A stretch of DNA of 64,000 nucleotides from Lingula anatina (lineage: Eukaryota; Brachiopoda; Lingulata; Lingulida; Lingulidae): contig NW_019775608.1 of NCBI RefSeq assembly GCF_001039355.2, positions 109,280 through 173,279 on the forward strand, written 5' to 3'. The position numbers were made by a program, and so were the translations under genes. The first letter of the stretch is position 1. Every line of letters begins with the position of its first letter. The notes under the pieces were generated by a model. The model saw only the letters and a program-made list of their open reading frames with translations, was not told where the DNA came from and made no database searches. Of this stretch, positions 49,746 to 61,127 are shown piece by piece.

Positions 49746-50686
49746 GCAAGGCTGACACTTGCACGACTTTTGGCCCCGATTGTGTCGTGGCAAGTCGTGC
49801 CATTTTGGGGCACGAAGTGGGAGGGTCCCGCACCGTTCCCTTCTAGTTCACGACGAGTTCACGACGAGCTAACGAATAGTTTACGAATGCGTGTCCACAT
49901 TGACACGAACTTGCACGACAAGTTCACGCATAGTTTGCGCATGGTTTACGCACTTCCCCCATTGCACGACGAGGTTGCGCAATTTGGACGGTGTCGTGCT
50001 TATGCCCCTATTTCACACAGACCACGAATACCACGAATCGCCAAGAATTGACAAATTTTAGGATTCGTGAAGATTCGTGAGATTTTGCCAATTTTCTGGT
50101 CTAATTCGACACGCTCTACGATTCAGTTACGATACAGGTGCGATAGTGTTACGAATATTCGTGGGATTCGGCTGGAATCGCACGAATATTGTCCAGAAAT
50201 TCACTACGATTTTTTGGGATCGGGAGTTCGTGGCCAAAATTTGGAACAGCTCAAAATTTTTGCCACGAATTCCCGATTAATCAAGAATTGCAAGAACTGA
50301 CAACGATTATATACGAATCTGTTAAGAACTTCACGAACTGATTACGATTCAACCACGAATCTTGAAATTTGCCAATTCACGGCCATTCGTGGGATTCGTG
50401 GTCTGTGTGAAATAGGGGCATTACTTGGGCACGCAATATTCGCACTGGCACGCATCCTCCCGCATCGTCCCGAGGAGTTCACGAACAGTTTGCGCATAGT
50501 TCACGACCCGGTCGCGAAATTTTGTCGTGACCAAAATTTTGAACATTTCAAAATTCTCGTCCCGACATGGCACGCAGTCACGACGGGTTTACGCACACTT
50601 CACGCCAGTTTACGACTAGTTTGCGCACTGGCACGACTCGAGTCGTGCCAATGCGTGTCACAGAATCGTGCAAGTGTCAGCCTTGC
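49746..50686. mobile_element. Outer MITE with gcaaggctgacacttgcacga ends
   Basis: The left end gcaaggctgacacttgcacg (49746 on) is matched inversely by the right end ending at 50686. The body is built from short repeats of ttcacgacgag, tttgcgcat and agtttacg, with a perfect palindrome gcacgactcgagtcgtgc at 50631-50648. It is interrupted by a second element at 50003-50420. Flanks (ctta / ttta) suggest a short T/A-rich target site but are not exact. Confidence 0.75.
50003..50420. mobile_element. Inner MITE with tgcccctatttcacacaga ends, TTA target duplication
   Basis: 418 bp with long inverted ends (tgcccctatttcacacagac and complement). It is flanked on both sides by TTA (50000-50002 and 50421-50423). 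Internal sequence is rich in cacgaatc and gattcgtg. A 3-bp T-W-A duplication is the PIF/Harbinger pattern. It sits inside the outer MITE. Confidence 0.82.
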
Positions 50687-50747
50687 TTTAGCGTGTCCTA
50701 TACGCCCCATAAGTCGTGACACTTGTCTTGAGAGACTAGATAATATC

Positions 50748-51084
50748 TTAAAGGGATAACAACTGTTCATTTTGGCCCAAAAATGGATTTCCTGGGGTAA
50801 AGGACAATTTTCCCATACTTACCAATGGTTAATGATTCCCTTTCTACATTCAAAGTTGGTCCCTGTTTTTTTTCTAGAAAGTTTGGTTTTTTGTAATATT
50901 CTCTTAAGAGATTATTACTGAGTTTAACCTTCTATGCAGGTGAAATGTGATGGCAAGTACAAATTCCAGAATAATTGTGTTAACGACCGTTTCGGTGGTA
51001 AAATAGAATTTATTATATTTCTATGAGTTTTTTACAATTTATTGTAAAATATGGACATTTTACGAACAGACGTTATCCTTTTAA
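50748..51084. mobile_element. TTAA-ended MITE, copy 2 (inverted)
   Basis: Runs from ttaaagggataacaactgtt to cgttatccttttaa. It is the reverse orientation of copies 1 and 3. Confidence 0.65.
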
Positions 51085-51302
51085 CTTTATTCGTAATATT
51101 TCAATGAGACATGGAAGGTAGAGCTGGATATAAATAGGACAGGTGGTGGGTAGAGAAAGAACTTAGGCAGTGGGAATAAAGCTGTTTGGAAATCCACGAC
51201 TCTTGTTGCTTACTTCTTCGCGATCGGTGAATATAAAATAGAACCTCACAATAACACCAGCACACAATTAAAACCAAATTATTGGCGAAGGTTATAATTT
51301 CA

Positions 51303-51647
51303 TTAAAGGGATAATAACTCTTCGTATGAGATCTATATTTCACAATAAAACATTGTGAATAACGCACAGAAATATAATATATTCTGTTTTACCACAAAAA
51401 CGGCAGTTATAGCTATTATTCTGATATCTGAGCTTGCCTTTAGACCACATGACCTCCATTGATGGCTATACTCTGTTAAAATCTCTTAAGAGATTTTAAC
51501 AAAAAAAACAAACTTTTTAGAAAAAAAACAGGGACTAACTTTGAATGTAAAAATTGATTCATTAACCATTGGTGAGTATGGGAAAATTGCTGTGTACTCC
51601 AGGAAAATTCATTTTTTAGACGAAACGAAGAGTTATTATCCCTTTAA
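51303..51647. mobile_element. TTAA-ended MITE, copy 3
   Basis: Runs from ttaaagggataataactctt to gagttattatccctttaa, with TTAA at each end and an internal tctcttaagaga palindrome. It is only about 220 bp from copy 2. Confidence 0.7.
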
Positions 51648-52739
51648 TAGTGCAATATATGTTGGGTGTCTCCCTCGCTCGTGCAGTATATAGCGCACGT
51701 GTGGTCATTAGACATACCTGTACTGTCGCCGCTCAATTCTCTCATTTCTACATCATAACGAACAGCATGGTTAAAAAGAAAGCCACGAAACTTATATTTG
51801 ACGATGTCTGCTTGGTATGCCAAAGCTTAATCTAATTACATACTTAAAAGTTTATTTTATTATTTCTCTCTTGTTCACTTTTATGTACAGACACAGTGAA
51901 TCTGTACATAATGGTATAGTAATCACGTGCGTCAGTCGTCGGCGCTGTTGTTGTCGTCTCCATTCCCTTCTTTCACTGAGAACGCAAACATAGAAAATCG
52001 TGTAACGTACGGTCGTCAAACCTTTGTGAAAGATGCATAACACTAAATACAGGTCATGGCGCTCCTGTCGAAAAAAAAAAAAAAAAACATAAGACAAAAG
52101 TTTTGCACCACTTTGTTTGTGGGTGAGCATCAGCTGCGATTGTTATATTTTTCAGTTAGTTTTCTACTGAAAACTGGTTATGTCAAATTACATTCCAATG
52201 CTTTGCCCTTACATAACGCACGATATTATGTCAGTATTAATGAAGGATGGAGGTTTTATCTTTGCAAAATGGCCGCCGGCTTGTGATAACAAAACTAGGC
52301 TGTAATGTCAAGGAACGATTGCGTACATAAAAAATATACGGTCGACATACCCATGTCAGATATTGTCTTTACTACAGCAAACTATTATAATTCTCAAAGG
52401 CGCTGAATTTAAAAGTGAAATGCAGTTTGGATGACTGGAATTATTACATTAAGCAGGCTTTGCTCACTTCGTTCTTTTAACTTAATTTGTTTTGGGAAAC
52501 TGATTATAATTAGAGACAGACTAAATATCAAAGTAGTTCTCTATTTGTTGCTAATATGCGATCTCCAAGCGTGATGAGCTAAGATCTTCTTTCTTAGACC
52601 GTTCCCCCTTCCTTTATTGACTTTATTTACGTATTTAGTCCATTTATACTTAATTTATTTCATTTTAGCTTTAAAATATAGGCTACATGTTAACCCCTAT
52701 CCGGTGTTATGTGGTGAACCATATTAAAATGGTTATCGT

Positions 52740-53055
52740 GTCTGTGATAAGCCTGTTTTTAGTCAAACAAGACATTTTATCCCTGACCCACGTTCTACTA
52801 CTGTGTTGCATATTTATTTAGTAACTGCCTTTGTGATACGTCTGTTTTTGGACGAACAAAGCATCTTAATAAACCTCTTGAATGCGTGATGAGGTTTGTT
52901 TTTTTATTTGCAGTCAGTCCCTTTTTTTCTTAGAAGAGTTTACTTTATATTGATTTAATCTTTCAAACATAGCCACAGATCCGCGTTCTGTAGCATGAAA
53001 TATTTATTTAGTAGCTTCCTTTGTGATACGTCTGCATTAGACGAACAAGGTATTA
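52740..53055. repeat. Diverged tandem repeat with tatttatttagta and gtgata(c/a)g(t/c)ctg
   Basis: Three loose units share tttgtgatacgtctg then gacgaacaa. No frame is conserved. Confidence 0.45.
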
Positions 53056-53207
53056 AAACAAACTGTAAATACCGCACTTTTTATTTAAAAATAGAAACGA
53101 ATAAAACCAATTGGTCGGTTTTTCGATGTATGGACTTGGTCTCAAGCGCATACTTCGTTATAATATATAACATGGTCCGTAGTTTGAACCAAAGTTAATT
53201 CATTTCA

Positions 53208-53320
53208 GTGGACAGCTACAATTTTACCTCGAATTGCAAGTAAAGAAGCCCAAATCTTTCCGTCTCAAAGTTTAGACCAGTATGCGATATTGAGTTTATT
53301 TGTAAAGTGGGCCCCATGTT
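53208..53320. repeat. Dispersed repeat, unit 2
   Basis: Counterpart of 48640-48760 starting gtggacagctacaatttta. Confidence 0.5.
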
Positions 53321-53439
53321 GGAGTATGTAAACACTGCCGGGGACAATGTACGTGCATTGAATTGTGGTGTGAGGCGTTTTCTTCAAAATTTTCCTTTAT
53401 TTCTACATCTAAAAAGAAAGGCCACGTTCACAACCAGTT

Positions 53440-53600
53440 GATCCTCGTACTAACTAGTCCGCGGAGCAAATATGCTGCGAACCACTTAAAAGCGTGCTGA
53501 GATTGAATTGCTCTGCCCCTGAGGGGACGGTGCGCGTGGGGGACGGGAATCCATTGTCAAGTGCACGCCATATTAAATACGAGGAACAGTTAGTCAGCGA
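53440..53600. mobile_element. Fold-back MITE relic
   Basis: Shares ctaactagtccgcgg and caaatatg-ctg-acc-cttaaaag with the 48385 and 60041 elements. Confidence 0.4.
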
Positions 53601-53754
53601 ATCAACTGGTTGCAAACACGACCACAATTACGCCATTTTTAAATTTGATCTCGGTCTGTTAGCAAACGCTCATTGGTTTTATTCCCTTCGGTCGGCCTTC
53701 CCATCAGTCCAAAACAACAGCTGATAAAAAAATCGTATTGCTGTTAATTAGTAT

Positions 53755-53885
53755 TCACGTTCTTGCAAATTTGCAGCAAATTTGCTGCACATTGCGGCAA
53801 ATGTACAGCAAATTTGCAAGAACTTCTTTCAGATATGCAGCATACTTGCAGCAACTTTGCAGCAAATATGCGAGAGAGTTTGCGG
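53755..53885. repeat. Minisatellite gcagcaaatttgca
   Basis: About eight loose units of ttgcagcaaatttgc give Cys/Leu/Gln-rich frames on the minus strand that are not genes. Confidence 0.75.
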
Positions 53886-54164
53886 CAGGCCTGGTATGTT
53901 GCAAAGGGCAGTGACATTTTGTAAATATCCACAGAAACAAAATCTGTGGTAATCACGCTATACGTCCGAACAACTGAAAGCCGTGCTGCCTTGTTTCCTA
54001 TTTTTTATGAAACACAAAATACATGCAGCAACAGTGGAAACAAGCAAGATTGTGTTAGTTGAGAAATGAAATGCACAGCCTGAGGGGGTTATAAAGGATC
54101 TCTCTACCGCAATCCCAAAGCATTGGTCGCAGACTTGCATACGCCGCAAAAAATTGTCAATTTC

Positions 54165-54323
54165 TCAAACACATTCCTCCTTCGGGATTTCCCTGATTTT
54201 TGCTGTGATTGCTCCCCACAGTTCACCCATCATTAGAGGGTTGTTCTGGTACATTGAATCGTTGAGATGACCCACAAAATATCTGGGGGAGAGGGGGTTC
54301 AAGTCCGGTGAATGACGTGCCCA
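54165..54323 (-). pseudogene. Mariner/Tc-like transposase C-terminal scrap
   Basis: The minus strand reads WARHSPDLNPLSPRYFVGHL, then NDSMYQNNPLMMGELWGAIT and AKIREIP. The pattern W-SPDLNPL-YF-GHL-VYQN-P-ELW-AI-IREIP is the end of a mariner/Tc-type DDE domain. The acidic residue expected just after SPDLNP is replaced by serine, and no upstream transposase sequence is present. Confidence 0.7.
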
Positions 54324-54769
54324 CTGAACATCACACTTCCTGCTGATACCTATACCAACGCAACAAAGGTAAACATATGATAAGATTTTGGGCATATTTG
54401 TATCTTATTGAATAATTGCCTATACCAACGCTTTATTTATACATATGCCTATCGATTGAGGTAACAACCACTTAGACTTACCTGTAATTCATACAGTTGG
54501 TTTAAGGCATACCACGCGCGTTACACCGTGATATAGATGGATAATTTATCCTGGAAATTTCAGCATTTCCCCCAGTTAAAATGGCCAATATTCATGACGA
54601 GAATGACTGCCACCAACGATTTAAAGCCGAATTAACGTAACGTAGTCCATGGTTTAGATATAACATATCCTGGTAATGGCGAAAGTGATCGCATTTATAG
54701 AAAAAAATCTACCTCACTAGCCGACTCACAGAGTCAGCTGCTATCAAAACCTCCCAAAATTTCAGCTGT

Positions 54770-54940
54770 CGATGGACTGGGGAGAATTATGCTGAGTATG
54801 CGCGATAGAGAAAGAGTTTGTGTTTACTCGAAGCCAAAGGTCGAGAGGTGCCCAAACATCTGAGGAGGAAAGGCGCCCTAACAACCACCGTCAGCTAGCT
54901 CAGGAGGGACTGGATCACGGCTCTGTGGACAATCTGATCG
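54770..54940 (+). other. Likely 5' noncoding exon of SLC16-like gene 1
   Basis: Strongly conserved with 60360-60533, including agagaaagagtttgtgttta and ggagggactggatca. Both end in a consensus donor (tcg then gtgagt). The downstream acceptor is at 55986/55987. The left end is a guess, since no transcription start can be read. Confidence 0.5.
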
Positions 54941-55599
54941 GTGAGTTTTATCTAGGGATAAATAAGGCTGCCTCGTAGGTCTTAATTTTTGGGGTGTGTG
55001 CGCGCGTGGCGTGTGTGTGTGCGTGTGTGTGTGCACGTGGTTGTCTCCTTGACATATTTACATGTATGTGTGTGTGTGTGGGGGGGGCTTAGCTGAAACT
55101 AAATGGGACATCGTATTGTTGTGCGTGTGAGGGGAGAGCATAGTGGAAGACATGGGACCAGCTTGATCGTGTTATTGTAACAATATAGCTATGCACGTGT
55201 TGATGAACACATCTATGTAACTAACCTAACATTATTATAAGTTGTAAGATAATTCCAAGATAACACTACGACCTCAAATCATTGATCTCGGCATCCTGGC
55301 TATAACCTAAGTCCTTGTAACTCGGTGGTCATCTCAGTAGTTCAGTACTGGCCACAAGCTGACCTTTCACGCATTCTATATATATACTTCAGCTACTTGC
55401 TCAAGCCATCTGCAGGGTATACAAATAAAATCCATGCAACTCCAGCCGATGTGTGTGTATCCAAGCCGTGTATTCCAAACACGGTTTATATTTACACTCT
55501 GTGTAACAGTGTCACGTGTCTCGCCTACTCCAGTGTAAGGGAGCGTTGAGATAAGCCCATCGCATTTGCTGGATCGATCCAACTTTGCGAGAGATTCTC

Positions 55600-55745
55600 C
55601 GTAAGTGCAGTCCCAGCAATCGGCTTAAATGTCTGACACGCTTCCTAGGGTTGCTAGGGAGTAATTAGCTAATTAACTACCTACTCAAGTGAATGCGCTT
55701 TATAGCGAGAATCCCCAGCAGAGATGGATCGATTCAGCTGGTGCA
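55600..55745. mobile_element. Old relative of the gatcgatct MITE, inverted
   Basis: Read in reverse, the segment shares ggcttaaa-gtctg, gtaattaac and atcgat spacing with 10281-10500. It is in intron 1 of SLC16-like gene 1; the duplicate is 61485-61640. It therefore predates the gene duplication. Confidence 0.4.
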
Positions 55746-55904
55746 ATGATTGAGTTTGAACACGTTCTCAGTGTTCTCCTGGCAATGTTATGTGTGTGAA
55801 GGTGTTCGTTGTAGATTGGCATATCTCATTATTGTAGTATTTAGCGGTTAGATCAAAGTCATTTTGTAATTATGCGCTAGCATCAATACACATAATCATC
55901 ATCA

Positions 55905-55945
<41 letters not shown>

Positions 55946-56013
55946 TTAGTACCAATAAAGATTATTATTATTGTTTATATTTGTAGTCAGCCGAAAAACA
56001 AACGAACATTTGC

Positions 56014-59000
56014 ATGGCTGCCGTTAAAAACTCTCCGAACAATTTGAATAGAAACGTTTCGGGAGTCGGAGTAGGGCCAGATCTCACGAAGATGAAACCA
56101 GACTTCCAGACCAGAAACAACATGAGCGTCAGTCTTCCAAATTTGGTATTGGGGTCTTCAGTCATGTCCCTCCCTCGTGTCAAGGAAGAAGAAGAAGAAG
56201 ATATCCCGGTGTCACCTCCTGAAGAAGAACTGCGAGGCATGTGTGATCACGTGGACAGCGGGTGGTCTTGGGTTGTCATGGTAGCAGGAGCAGTGGGACT
56301 CTTCCTTGGCAACGGGTACTTGTATAGTTGCGGTCAGTGATTGGTTTTACTATTTGAGCGACCACTGAAAAGAAGAGGTTATTGTTTATCGTATACTCGA
56401 TATCAGAAAATATTAAGAGAGGCTTCTTAAAAGTTTCATTTACTAAGGTATTAAATGGATGACGATTTGTCCCACCAAAGACAAAGCTGCTTTCACGTTT
56501 AAAAATGGTTATATATTGTTCCTGTGTCTCAGTAACTCGTTGCATTCCAGGTGTGTTCTACCTGCCATTATTGGAGGATCTGGGTGAAGGGGACGTTCTC
56601 ACCTCCATGGTGGGTTCCGTGTTTCTGGGACAGACCATTATATCAGGTAAAAATAGCGGCGTTGCTGACCGACGCCTAAGTGACTCGGCTTAAAGCTTAA
56701 AGGCTGCTATAACAAAGCCTCTTCTCTGTTCTACGTTGCATCAAACCGTTCACTGGCGCTCCATTTACCTTGCAGCAATTAGAATTGTTTTTTTTTATTT
56801 GGTTATCATTTCCAGGCTTCCTGGCCAGTATACTGTGTGACAAGCTGGACTGTAGGAGAGGCTGTATGATAGGAGGGTTGTTCACCGCCGCTGGTCTGGT
56901 GGGAAGTTTCTTTGCCAGTAACTGTACACACCTCATCATATCATTTGGGGTGTTTACAGGTGTGTATGTGATACATGTATATAAGATGCAGGGTCGATAC
57001 AAAATATATAAATAAAAAAATATATACATATAGAAGTATTTACTCACAGATAGAGTAAATTATGTCTTCTAATGATGATTCACTGTTGACAAATTCTGAT
57101 GACTTGTGCGTAACCCCAGTTTTGGGGATCTCTATATATTCAATCATTTGCCAGAATCTGAGGCATTAAATGTGAACTGATACTTATGCTTCGACTGCAG
57201 TGCCCTGTATTCTACCTAATAATTCTGTTTATTGTATGGGTGTACGTCTTTCCAGGGGTAGGCCTAGTGTTTTGTTACCAAGCGGTTCATATCAGCGTAT
57301 CCCACTACTTCAGCGCCAGAAGATCCTTTGCCATTGCCATCATGCAAACCGGAGCTAGTGTGGGACAAATGGTTTGGGGACCGCTGACACACTACTTCAT
57401 TGACATCTACACATGGAGAGGGGCTTTTTTAATGCTCTCGGCTTCTAGTCTGCATTTAATAGCAGTTGGAGCGTTGTTACGACCCCACAGAAATGAGTAC
57501 CTTCACAAGAAACAGAAAAGTGGCAGTGTCTTTGACATAAAGGTGTTTCAGAATATTCCATTTGACCTCATAGTATGTAATACCATAATGATGGCTTTGG
57601 TGATTGGGATGTTTTTCCTTCATTTTCCTGCGTATGCCGTTTACTCGGGGACATCAGTGCACGCGTCTTCGTTACTGCTTGGTGCTATTGGAATAACTGG
57701 CCTCGTTCTGAAACCACTTTTTGGGGCCGTTATGAATCACCCGGATGTGGGTATGTGGACGGTTTACAGCATATCGCAATCGGTCACTGGTGTCGTAACA
57801 TTATTGTGCCCGTTATTTATGATTACCTTTACAGGACAGTTACTTTACGCTGTTATATTTGCTGTATACCTGACGCCTTATTTCACTGGAGTTGTTGCTA
57901 TAACACTGGAGAGTGTAGTCCCCAAACATTATGGAGCCTCGTTGGGAATACTGTCGAGTGCTGTGGGACTTGGACATTTCTTGGGGCCAATAATAGGAGG
58001 TACGACACTTTTAAGACATACCTCTTAATAAGTTAGGTCTAGAGGAACTGAAGAAAAAAAAAGACAGGCAGAAGGACATAGGGACAGACGCAAAACGGAC
58101 GCACAGACGGACGGACCAACAGATAAACGAAATGAATTGACTGAGCTCTTTACATCCCACTGAAACTGAACTATAACTTATGAAAGTGGCAGTGGCATAT
58201 TATCTAATAAAGTAACTGATTTGATTAATAGAATAACATTAGATAATAATGAATATCAAACATATATGCAGGCATTCGGACAGGTAAACAAATGATTGGT
58301 CATTCTAAAATTTTGTATAAAACAGCATTTGTATCATTTGACCAACACATTTATCATTTGAAAATAGAATGCGAAGGAGAGACGTGAAATTAAATAGTAT
58401 GTTTCGTGATATTTCCATGTTTTACAAACGCTATACATCTGTACCATATGATGACGCCAGCAACAATTTCTTGGTATGAATTCGCGTTACTTGCTGTATT
58501 ATTTAGACTGGAAGCATCGGCTACAAGTGTGATTCCATATTAGCTACTGTTTGATTTTAATTGTTTTCTTATTCCTCTAAAGGTTGGACGTATAGCGTTA
58601 CCGGCTCGTATGCCGCTGCCATGCAGTTCGCAGGTAAGAGGGAGTCCATGTCTAGTTCCGATGAAAAAAATATATGTCAAACTATAAAAAAGTACAGAAC
58701 CCCCATGCCTTTTTTTAAAAGAAAGATAATGTTGCCTTTCCATTAATTATACATGTAGAATAAATGGTCGAAATCCATAAGATATGGTAGATAAGATTAT
58801 ATTATTTCACAGGTGGCTGTTTATTTGTTAACACCCTGATTATGTTAGCAATGAAGGTGGCGCCCACGAAGACTCTCAGTGAGGATACAGTGCAGGATAA
58901 CAAACTCAATGACGTCACTTCCGGTTACCATGCCGATATCCACTCCTCATCTCATTTTACCAAAGATGCCGAGAAGCTTAAGGCAGCGTCTCATTCAGAT

Positions 59001-59048
59001 ATTCCTGTTAAATCGAGTAATATCCATACTTATAACCCAAGCAATTAA
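56014..59048 (+). CDS. Monocarboxylate-transporter-like (SLC16 family) protein, gene 1
   Basis: Six coding exons: 56014-56332, 56551-56646, 56816-56959, 57256-57999, 58583-58633 and 58813-59048. All are joined in phase 1, giving 529 residues. A cytosolic N-terminus of about 80 residues with an acidic run (KEEEEED) precedes TM1. The SLC16 TM1 signature appears as DSGWSWVVMVAGAVGLF, and the TM4-5 signature as YFSARRSFAIAIMQTGASVG. Exon 4 carries most of the 12 expected TM segments with a short central loop (HRNEYLHKKQKSGSVFD). The tail is cytosolic. The TM8 Asp and Arg known to be essential in MCT1 correspond here to Gly and Lys (GLVLKPLFG), so proton-coupled lactate transport is doubtful. Substrate unknown. 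Confidence 0.92.
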
Positions 59049-60040
59049 TTGTTTTCTGTCTTATTGTGAAAACGTTGGGCGTGACCTATAAAGCACAAAA
59101 TATATTCTTCATCAAGTGACTTAAAAATGTACATTGCTTGTGTACAGTATATACTAATAATATTTAAAAAAAGTGCCAAAGTGGGGTTTGTGCCTTATTC
59201 CCATAGATTCTAATATATCTGTGCTTCTTCTGGACTCTCAAATGAATTATATTGAAGAAGATATATCTACGTTCCATCCACTGTGCACAAACCAAGAAAT
59301 TGTGAAAATGAAACTTCTGCAAAGAAAGAGAATCGTCATAACGTGAGAGATGTTTTTCATCATCTCAGCTGAAATGTAACAAGAAATCGAACTGACGCTG
59401 TACTAATGTTTGTGCACAAATGATTAATACATGTATAACAGTTTATTTTGGGGGTTGGGGGAGGGGTGGGCAAGATTACCCTATTGTACACAGGTTATCT
59501 GCGTTCAAGATAAAACACGAAATCAAAACTTGGTAGCCACGCGTCTTTCGTGCCCCTCCCTGCTTGTATAAAGTACAATGTAAAGCGGAAATAGGACTAT
59601 ATACACTGTTAAACCGAAGGCGGCACCTACGACAAAGGTAAACATCTTAATCCTCCCAGTATGATAAGATTTGGGGCATATTTGTATCTTATTGAATAAT
59701 TGCCTATACCAATGCTATATTTATACATAGGCTATATACCTGTATAAGCATCAACTGAAATAATATAGACTAACATGTAAAACATACAGGTGGTTTAAAG
59801 CATACCACGCACTTTAGATAGGACAATAATTTTTCCTGGGAATTTCAGCGTTTTCCACCAGTTAAAATGGCCAGTATGCATAACGAGAATGACTGCCACC
59901 AACGATTTAAACCCCAGTTTACGTAACGTAGTCCATGATTTAGATATAACATACCCTGGTGAAGGGGGGTGGTGAAAACATCTATAGAAATAAAAACTGC
60001 CGACTTACAGGGGTAGAATCAGCTTCTATCAAGCAGGCCT
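59049..60040. other. 3' flank of SLC16-like gene 1 and start of duplication unit 2
   Basis: Presumed 3' UTR to about 59600 with no clear AATAAA. Sequence homologous to 54366 on begins near 59634. No other gene seen. Confidence 0.5.
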
Positions 60041-60320
60041 TTCAGAATGAGAAAAGCCCAGTGCTAACTAGGCCACGGCCTAAATATGGCGGACCTAAAT
60101 GAAGGGAAGATCCCTTAATCCTGTAATGGTGTCTCCGCCTCTCACACGCCTCCCCACTCGTCGGGGCACAGTGATTAAAGCTCGACTCAATTCAACCGGT
60201 CGTGGGACGACGCGTGGGGAGGCGTGTGAGAGGCAGAGATACCACTACAGGATTAAGCGATCTTCCGTCCGTGATTTTTAGGCCGTGGACTAGCTAGCAC
60301 CCGGCTCTTCTCATTCTGAA
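60041..60320. mobile_element. Fold-back MITE inserted in SLC16 unit 2
   Basis: 280 bp that fold back along almost the whole length. Ends are ttcagaatgagaaaagcc and its mirror, with inner arms gtctccgcctctcacacgcc and ggcgtgtgagaggcagagat. Unit 1 lacks it at the matching position (near 54743), so it inserted after the duplication. Confidence 0.82.
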
Positions 60321-60359
60321 TGGCCTCATTACCTCCCGAGATTTCAGCTTTCGATGGAC

Positions 60360-60533
60360 TGAGGGCAGTATGCTGAGGGTGCGCTATAGAGAAAGAGTTT
60401 GTGTTTACTCGTAGCTAAAGGTCGAGAGGTGCCCAAACAGCCACGTGCATCGGCAGCTGAGGCGGGAAGGAGCCCTAACAACCACCGTCAGCTTAGGAGG
60501 GACTGGATCACAGCTCCGGGGACTGCCTTATCG
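60360..60533 (+). other. Likely 5' noncoding exon of SLC16-like gene 2
   Basis: Counterpart of 54770-54940, ending tatcg before gtgagtt. Its start is not defined by the sequence. Confidence 0.5.
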
Positions 60534-60859
60534 GTGAGTTATTTCTACGGGTAAATCAGGCTGCCTCGTAGGTCTTAATCTTATTTTAGGGTTTGTGTGG
60601 GCGTGTTGTTTGTGTGTGTTTGCGTGCGTGCACGTGGTTGTCACCGTGTCATATAAACATTTATATATGTGTGTGTGTAAGCTTAGCTGAAACTAAATGG
60701 ACCATAGCAGTGATGTGTGAGGGCGCAGCAAAGGAGAAGACATTCACAGCTTGATCGTGTTTCTGTGACAATAGCTTTACTTCTATATACACGTTTATAT
60801 TAGAATATTTTTCATCCCAATTGATAAAAATCTGTAACTAAACTGGCGTTATTATAAGT

Positions 60860-61127
60860 CAGGGGCTGATCCAGGATTATTTGAAGGGGGGGGGGGGTCG
60901 GCAGACATAAAGCCGACCCCCCCCCCCCCTTGCGTGAGTCTACGGGGCCCGTTGTAGAGCCCCGAAAACGTTTGGTATTTCAGAGAGCGAACGGTGTGGT
61001 TTAGAACTATAATTAAGCTAGCAAAATTCTAATTTCAAGAGGGGACCACTGGTATGATTTTTTCAGAAATCGAAGAGAGGGTCAGGATCCCCCACCCCCC
61101 CCGACACTCCCCCTTAATCCGTCACTG
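60860..61127. mobile_element. MITE with caggggc-gat ends and 5-bp target duplication, copy 2
   Basis: 268 bp starting caggggctgatccaggat and ending taatccgtcactg, flanked by taagt on both sides. Unit 1 has a single uninterrupted ttataagttgtaag (55236-55249). It contains a G-run/C-run hairpin near 60887-60929. Its ends and target duplication length match 40267-40433. Confidence 0.8.

Larger units (their letters stand above)
47614..54164. other. Repeat-rich intergenic region between divergent genes
   Basis: About 6.5 kb with no exon I can support. It contains fold-back scraps (48385-48545, 53440-53600), a nested MITE pair (49746-50686), two TTAA-ended MITEs and several 100-bp repeats with the block gtggacagctacaatttta. 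It presumably also holds the promoter of the fusion gene just right of 47613. Confidence 0.6.
54366..59048 (+). repeat. SLC16 tandem duplication unit 1
   Basis: Starts acaaaggtaaacat and shares the 5' noncoding exon, intron 1 blocks and all coding exons with unit 2 starting near 59634. No N lies between the units, and they have diverged by substitutions and insertions, so this is a real tandem duplication. Confidence 0.85.

Noticed and set aside
49770-50759. Frames of 67-93 codons in the nested MITE
   Set aside because: They are by-products of the repeated cacgac/gaattcgtg motifs in the element.
54885-55560. Conserved frames at 55325-55549 and 61166-61450 as a small gene
   Set aside because: The similarity follows from the tandem duplication of intron 1; the frames differ in reading phase and stops.
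57755-58036. Second plus-strand frame over SLC16 exon 4
   Set aside because: It is an out-of-phase shadow of the true exon.
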